From positions 1 through 18,268 of the forward strand of contig JAUPWI010000066.1 of the NCBI GenBank assembly GCA_030916545.1: 18,268 bases of DNA, written 5' to 3'. The notes below the pieces were generated by a model. It did not search any database. It saw nothing but the letters and a program-made list of their open reading frames with translations, and was not told where the DNA came from. The stretch is from Patescibacteria group bacterium. GTDB lineage: Bacteria; Patescibacteriota; Minisyncoccia; Moranbacterales; UBA1568. Positions 14,076 through 18,268 of the stretch are shown here, piece after piece; the stretch's first letter is position 1; each line of letters begins with the position of its first letter. A program made the position numbers and the translations under genes.

Positions 14076-15224
14076 ATGTTGCAACCACTGAATAAAACCT
14101 TGTTTTCGGTTCTCGCCCTGTTCTTCATCACGGCGGCCGCTTTCGTGTCCCTCGATACGTTCCGCGGCTATCGTGCCGAAGTGACGGTACTGGTACTTCC
14201 TCTATCGACGAATCAGACGCCAGCCGAACAGATGGTGGAGAATATCGCCATCCTTCCGACTACGGTATCATTCCTTGACGCATTGCTCGAAAGCGACGGG
14301 AGACTCTCGGAATTCTCCGATCTCGATGAACAGTCGATCAATGCTCGATCCGAGCAGTGGAATGAGATGCTTGCGGTGAGGCGGGAAGGGGGGAGTGGGA
14401 TAGTCACCTACACGATCAAGGCGGATACACAGGAGGAAGCGACGATTTTCGCCCGACAGATGGCCAAGGTCCTGTTTCAGAAAATAGGCACGTATTACGA
14501 TATTCGTTCCGAGGTTTCCCTCCGGCTTATCGAAGGTCCGCTCGTACGCGCTTCACTCATATCCCCGGTGACCTGGGTCGTTCTGAGTGTGAGCATCGGT
14601 ATCGTGGCGGCACTCAGCCTCATGGTACTCGGCGTTTTCCTCCGGTTGCTCATCGGTACGCCACGCCGAAAAACGGCGACGCCGACAGCCGAGACGCTTT
14701 CTCCGGTCTCCCGACCGACGGATACGGCTTATCCCGCAATTCATCCGGATACTTTCGTTCCCAAGAAACCGACGGTACTCTTCAGCGAAGAAGGTGAGGC
14801 GCGGGCGCGCGAAGAGAAACGCGAGTACAATCCGTATGTGATCACTCCCAACTCGCAACAGGTTTCCGGTGCACGAAATGAGGTGACAGCCCCGGAAACG
14901 GTCGCTCTCCCGGTGGCCCCGATTGAGACAGTATCGGCAACATCAACTACTCAACCGATAGCGGTTGAACCGCTGTCGACCCCCACTTCTATTGCGACCA
15001 CGAAATCGGCGGCACCGGCGAATCTTCCCTTCATCGATGAGGCGACTTTTCTCGCGCAATTCTCATCGGAAGCTACGCCTGAATCGGCGCCACCAGAACC
15101 GGACACCGACCCTATCCAGCCGATGGAAACCGAGCAGGAACCCGTGACTCCCTCATTGCCGGCAGAACCGACGATGGAAGATTACCGGAGGCGTTTGAAT
15201 GAGCTACTGAAAGAGGGGAAATAA
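14076..15224 (+). CDS. Wzz-like membrane protein with a long disordered tail
   Basis: The protein has 382 residues with TM1 at about 8-26, an extracytoplasmic Wzz-like domain (about 30-160) including LIEGPLVRASLISP before TM2 (about 166-193), then a Pro/Thr/Ala/Glu-rich tail (about 195-365) of low complexity. A short charged helix ends the chain (YRRRLNELLKEGK). The two-TM plan and the GP motif are those of polysaccharide co-polymerases or BY-kinase activators. The tail would be cytoplasmic and replaces the kinase domain seen in some relatives; no Walker motif is present. It starts three bases after the GT4 stop, has no SD, and lies 21 bases before the DUF4012 gene. It probably regulates glycan length or links the membrane to a cytoplasmic partner. 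Confidence 0.7.
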   Translation: MLQPLNKTLFSVLALFFITAAAFVSLDTFRGYRAEVTVLVLPLSTNQTPAEQMVENIAILPTTVSFLDALLESDGRLSEFSDLDEQSINARSEQWNEMLAVRREGGSGIVTYTIKADTQEEATIFARQMAKVLFQKIGTYYDIRSEVSLRLIEGPLVRASLISPVTWVVLSVSIGIVAALSLMVLGVFLRLLIGTPRRKTATPTAETLSPVSRPTDTAYPAIHPDTFVPKKPTVLFSEEGEARAREEKREYNPYVITPNSQQVSGARNEVTAPETVALPVAPIETVSATSTTQPIAVEPLSTPTSIATTKSAAPANLPFIDEATFLAQFSSEATPESAPPEPDTDPIQPMETEQEPVTPSLPAEPTMEDYRRRLNELLKEGK

Positions 15225-15245
15225 TCATCATATCAGCGATATCCT

Positions 15246-16625
15246 ATGACTCGTCTCTCACATTTCCAGTATTGGACCCGGTTTGCGATTTTCGCGAGCG
15301 TTTTTCTTGTCGGATGGTTCGTCTTCTGGGAGGTTAGGAATCAGGGTTGGCTCCGACTGGCTGATTTCTCGAGTGTCTTACCCGTTTCACAAGAACGGCG
15401 ATCCGATATCGAAGCACTCTCACTCATCGCCGATACGCTCGACCATACCGACGGGGAAATCAGGACGTTCCTGATTCTCTTTCAGAATAATCTTGAACTG
15501 AGACCGGGCGGAGGATTCATCGGATCCTTCGGGATTCTCAAGATACGGGACGGAAACGTCGTCGAGTTTTCGACTCATGATACGGCGAATTTCGATGGTC
15601 GCATCCCGAGCACGGTCACCCCTCCGTATCCGATGGCGGAGCTCCTCCGTATCGATTCCTGGAAACTGCGTGACTCCAATTTTTCCCCTGATTTTCCGAC
15701 CAATGCCCGCCAGGCCGTCGCTTTCTATGCGATGGGGGACGGACAGGAGCGTTTCGACGGCGTCATCGGTATCACGACCGAAGTACTTTCGTCGGTACTC
15801 GAAATCACCGGACCGGTCACGCTTGAGGGGTTCCCGGGAACCTACGAAGCAGACAAGGCTGTCTTAGACCTCGAGTACCAAGTCGAGCAAGGGTATCGGG
15901 AGCAAAATATCGCGGCGGGTGAACGGAAGTCTGTTCTCAAAACGCTTGGTGATGCCATCCTTGTCAAGATCAAGGCGCTCCCACTCGATCAGAAGTATGC
16001 TCTATTCACCACGATACTCAAGGACCTGCATGGCAAGGAAATACAGGTTTACTTTATGGATGAATATCTGCAGGGCGTAGTGACTGACGCCGGTTGGGAC
16101 GGGGCGGTCGATACAGCTTGGCGTGATGATTCCTTCATGCTCGTGGACGCGAATCTTGGTGCGCTGAAAAGCGATTATCATATGCGGCGGCGGATTGAAT
16201 ACCTGGTCGATCTCTCCAAAGAGACGCCTCAGGCGACGCTCAAGATGATCTACACGCATACCGGGACGGCCAACAACTGGTATACCAAGGACTACGTCAC
16301 CTATCTGCGCGCGTATCTCCCGGAAGGTAGTTTCGTGACTGGCGTCACGAACGGCAATACCCCGACGTACGGCAATGAACTCGGCCGGAAATTCGTCGGC
16401 GTGACTGTCGGTGTCCCACTCGCATCCGAGAAGACGGTCACTTTCGAGTACACGCTGCCGAAGACGCTTGATACGAGCGAATGGTATGATCTCAAGGTGA
16501 GCAAGCAGGCGGGGGTGACTGACACGCCGATGAACATCACCATCATCGACAAGCAGGGGAATATCAAAACCTTCAATGAGACTCTTAATCGCGATTTCAT
16601 TCTGAGCGAACGAGAAGACGAATAG
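15246..16625 (+). CDS. DUF4012 domain membrane protein
   Basis: The protein has 459 residues with one N-terminal membrane segment (about 12-30) and a large outward-facing domain. The DUF4012 signatures are clear: FLILFQNNLELRPGGGFIGS (75-94) and SWKLRDSNFSPDFP (138-151), followed by YHMRRRIEYLVDLS near the middle and a beta-rich C-terminal part. DUF4012 proteins are common in Patescibacteria, Actinobacteria and Chloroflexi beside glycan genes; their function is not established. A role in attaching or assembling surface polymers is inferred from context. It is the last gene of the operon, has no SD, and is followed by a bidirectional terminator. Confidence 0.9.
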   Translation: MTRLSHFQYWTRFAIFASVFLVGWFVFWEVRNQGWLRLADFSSVLPVSQERRSDIEALSLIADTLDHTDGEIRTFLILFQNNLELRPGGGFIGSFGILKIRDGNVVEFSTHDTANFDGRIPSTVTPPYPMAELLRIDSWKLRDSNFSPDFPTNARQAVAFYAMGDGQERFDGVIGITTEVLSSVLEITGPVTLEGFPGTYEADKAVLDLEYQVEQGYREQNIAAGERKSVLKTLGDAILVKIKALPLDQKYALFTTILKDLHGKEIQVYFMDEYLQGVVTDAGWDGAVDTAWRDDSFMLVDANLGALKSDYHMRRRIEYLVDLSKETPQATLKMIYTHTGTANNWYTKDYVTYLRAYLPEGSFVTGVTNGNTPTYGNELGRKFVGVTVGVPLASEKTVTFEYTLPKTLDTSEWYDLKVSKQAGVTDTPMNITIIDKQGNIKTFNETLNRDFILSEREDE

Positions 16626-16661
16626 GTAGCGCCACTGCATGTGCTCCGGGTGGAGAGAAGA

Positions 16662-16700
16662 AAAACCGTTTCGGTGGAAATACCGGAACGGTTTTCGTTT
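16662..16700. terminator. bidirectional intrinsic terminator
   Basis: AAAACCGTT (16662-16670) pairs with AACGGTTTT (16687-16695). One T-G wobble leads into CGGT/ACCG around loop GGAAAT, a stem of about 14 pairs. A-rich on the left and T-rich on the right, it can end both the DUF4012 operon (+) and the GFA gene (-), which converge here. Confidence 0.85.
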
Positions 16701-16713
16701 TCGTTGGGAAGTC

Positions 16714-17070
16714 CTACAGAAGATGAAGCCCGTCGAATGGCGCCGTCTTCAGACTGGCCGTATCGACCGCATCAAGCGTTCGGACATTGATGGCGACCAT
16801 CGGGTCTCCCATCTTGTCCTTACCGAAGGCGTACGGTTCGACTCCGCATGTCCGGCAGAAGAGATGAGCGATTGCCTTCTTATTGAACAGGTATTCGCTC
16901 AGGCAGTCTTCGCCCGAGAGAAGACGGAAATCACGGCGGGGAACGAAAACGAGCAGGAGGCCTTTGATCGAGCAGTGCGTGCAGTTGCAGGCGATGACCC
17001 GATCGAGATCGGCCGAAACCGCATAACGGACTTTTCCACAATGGCATCCGCCTTCGTAACGTTGTTTCAT
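16714..17070 (-). CDS. GFA-family (CENP-V/GFA domain) zinc-binding protein
   Basis: The 118-residue protein carries the GFA zinc cysteines: Cys9 and Cys11 in GGCHCGKVRY, Cys28, Cys30 and Cys33 in CNCTHCS, Cys72 and Cys75 in FCRTCG. The family is named after glutathione-dependent formaldehyde-activating enzyme, but most small members have no proven activity, and glutathione use is doubtful in a reduced genome. The length is normal for the family. It begins 36 bases after the exonuclease stop on the same strand and is probably co-transcribed with it. A functional link is not evident. No SD is seen. Confidence 0.88.
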   Translation of the reverse strand: MKQRYEGGCHCGKVRYAVSADLDRVIACNCTHCSIKGLLLVFVPRRDFRLLSGEDCLSEYLFNKKAIAHLFCRTCGVEPYAFGKDKMGDPMVAINVRTLDAVDTASLKTAPFDGLHLL

Positions 17071-17106
17071 ATTCCGTGAACCATTATTTTTTACAAAAAT
17101 CCATGC

Positions 17107-18267
17107 TCAGGCGGCCAGATCATCACTTGATTCGATATCCTTCACCCGCTTGACCGACAGGCTGACCGATTCCTTGTCGAGCTTCTTTGCGCGCTCAATC
17201 TCTTGTTTGAGGGGGGAGGGGAGGGTGGCCAGAATATTGCGCAGTGCTATCCCATCGATCTTCAGCACCCCCTCCCACTTGTCGAGTGGTTCAAGTAGGG
17301 CGCGGATCTGGGACTCGTCATACTTGTAGGTCTTGCGCAGAGATTTTCCGATGATGCCCTGTTCGGAAAAGACACGATCGACGCCTTCCTGTTCCATGTA
17401 AGCAAGTATCGTTTCCTGCAATTTCATGAGATGGAGCTTCTCTGCCGAAAGCTGGCCCTTGAGGTCGAGATAATCAGCGATTGCTTTTTCAACCTCTCCT
17501 GTTTCAACTGTGCGTGTTTCCGCGAACTTATGTTTCCACAGAGGACAGATTTTCTGGTAGCCGCACCAATCACAGAGCGGTGAGAGCTGGGGATCGAACT
17601 TCCCCGCTTCGATCGCCTCGATGACCCTGAAACAGGCCGGTTCGATCTGGTCGAGCTGTTCCCGGGTCCGCTTGGATGAGAGCTTGACTCCGTGCTTGAG
17701 ATAGTAAAGACTCACCGTCAATGTATCGAGATGCTCGGTCTCTTTCGGATAGCGATCAAGGAAGGCTTTGAGATAGATCGAGAGCTGGAGATCGTTGTCC
17801 ACCTTTTCCTGTGAGGGCATCTTCTTCGTGGTCTTGTAGTCGATGATTTCATATCCCTCATCCGTCTTGTCGATACGGTCGATGATGCCGGACAGCGTGT
17901 GTCTCCCGGTCGCCTCATCTCCAATCTCGATCGAGAACCGGCTTTCGAGATCGACGATGGTGAAATTTTCCGGATTATTCTCCCGGCAATACCGCTCGAT
18001 GATCTTGACCCCCTCGGTGAAGGCCGCTCGTTCTTCGAGCTCATTCTCGAATACTTCGCTGTTCCAGCGCTTGGCATAGAAGTCGAGCGCTTGTTCGAGG
18101 TTCGGTGCGAGCAGGGTAGGGGTGTGGTAATAGTGGAGCACCGAATGGATAAGTGTTCCGAAGACCTGATCCTTGGATTTCGGTTCCTTGATCCGGTCGA
18201 TGTACTGGTACTTGTATTTAAGGGGACAGGTCTCATAGGATCCGAGACCCGAGTAGGAAAGGCGCAT
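17107..18267 (-). CDS. PD-(D/E)XK (RecB/Cas4-like) exonuclease with iron-sulfur cysteines
   Basis: The 386-residue protein begins MRLSYSGLGSYETCPLKYKY, the usual start of this family, so it is probably complete although its ATG lies one base from the window edge. His41, Asp130 (GIIDRID), Asp143 and Lys145 (EIIDYKTTK) and Gln161 (QLSIY) form the nuclease site. Cys14 with Cys232, Cys235 and Cys241 (CDWCGYQKIC) match the 4Fe-4S cluster of Cas4 and AddB-type nucleases. After this the C-terminal 140 residues are helical and unrecognised. A role in DNA end processing or repair is likely from the family. No cas gene or CRISPR array lies nearby in this window, so a Cas4 role is unsupported. The promoter would lie outside the window. 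Confidence 0.88.
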   Translation of the reverse strand: MRLSYSGLGSYETCPLKYKYQYIDRIKEPKSKDQVFGTLIHSVLHYYHTPTLLAPNLEQALDFYAKRWNSEVFENELEERAAFTEGVKIIERYCRENNPENFTIVDLESRFSIEIGDEATGRHTLSGIIDRIDKTDEGYEIIDYKTTKKMPSQEKVDNDLQLSIYLKAFLDRYPKETEHLDTLTVSLYYLKHGVKLSSKRTREQLDQIEPACFRVIEAIEAGKFDPQLSPLCDWCGYQKICPLWKHKFAETRTVETGEVEKAIADYLDLKGQLSAEKLHLMKLQETILAYMEQEGVDRVFSEQGIIGKSLRKTYKYDESQIRALLEPLDKWEGVLKIDGIALRNILATLPSPLKQEIERAKKLDKESVSLSVKRVKDIESSDDLAA

Positions 18268-18268
18268 A

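Noticed and set aside
16002..16640. Minus strand open frame of 212 codons opposite DUF4012
   Set aside because: DUF4012 motifs on the + strand are unambiguous; the minus frame has no family features.
1..18268. CRISPR array, transposon ends, integrase or recoded TGA
   Set aside because: No regularly spaced direct repeats, transposase-like frames or paired terminal repeats were seen. TGA ends several complete genes at sensible lengths, so the genetic code appears standard.

Overview
The window looks like chromosomal DNA of an uncultivated, fermentative bacterium, most likely Patescibacteria (Candidate Phyla Radiation). This is inference. It rests on a DUF4012 membrane protein, a fused ADP-forming acyl-CoA synthetase, a small stand-alone RecB-like nuclease, many genes without a Shine-Dalgarno (SD) sequence, and short intergenic gaps. 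TGA is used normally as a stop. Base composition is roughly balanced. I see no rRNA, tRNA, CRISPR array, transposase or integrase.

Layout. (1) 34-672: a HAD-family phosphatase. (2) 753-6369: an accessory envelope module, all on the + strand. It encodes a membrane-anchored LysM protein, a short Wzz-like polysaccharide co-polymerase, a lipoprotein, a LysM protein with a beta-rich C-terminal half, and a small secreted cysteine-containing protein. It is punctuated by strong terminators and two consensus promoters, and it opens with a riboswitch-like leader. (3) 6355-8387, minus strand: a methyltransferase and an O-antigen-ligase-family protein, divergent from (4) 8446-9675, a GT4 glycosyltransferase. 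(5) 9659-11767, minus strand: the ADP-forming acyl-CoA synthetase, divergent from (6) 11828-16700, an operon of a right-handed beta-helix protein, a second GT4 glycosyltransferase, a second Wzz-like protein with a long disordered tail, and a DUF4012 protein, closed by a bidirectional terminator. (7) 16714-18267, minus strand: a GFA-family zinc protein and a PD-(D/E)XK exonuclease.

How the genes fit together. Most of the window serves the cell surface. Two glycosyltransferases, two chain-length-type membrane proteins, an O-antigen-ligase-like enzyme, a beta-helix protein and DUF4012 suggest synthesis and attachment of a surface glycan. The LysM proteins, lipoprotein and secreted protein could bind peptidoglycan or form an exported assembly. 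No flippase (Wzx) or ABC exporter is present here, so the pathway must be completed elsewhere. The acyl-CoA synthetase would supply ATP from acyl-CoA and looks unrelated to the surface genes.

The most striking points are the leader at about 788-957, where a closing helix and a terminator compete for the same bases, and a recurrent promoter type (TTGACA/T, 17-bp spacer ending TTTGC, TAATAT or TAGAAT) in front of envelope genes in separate transcription units.
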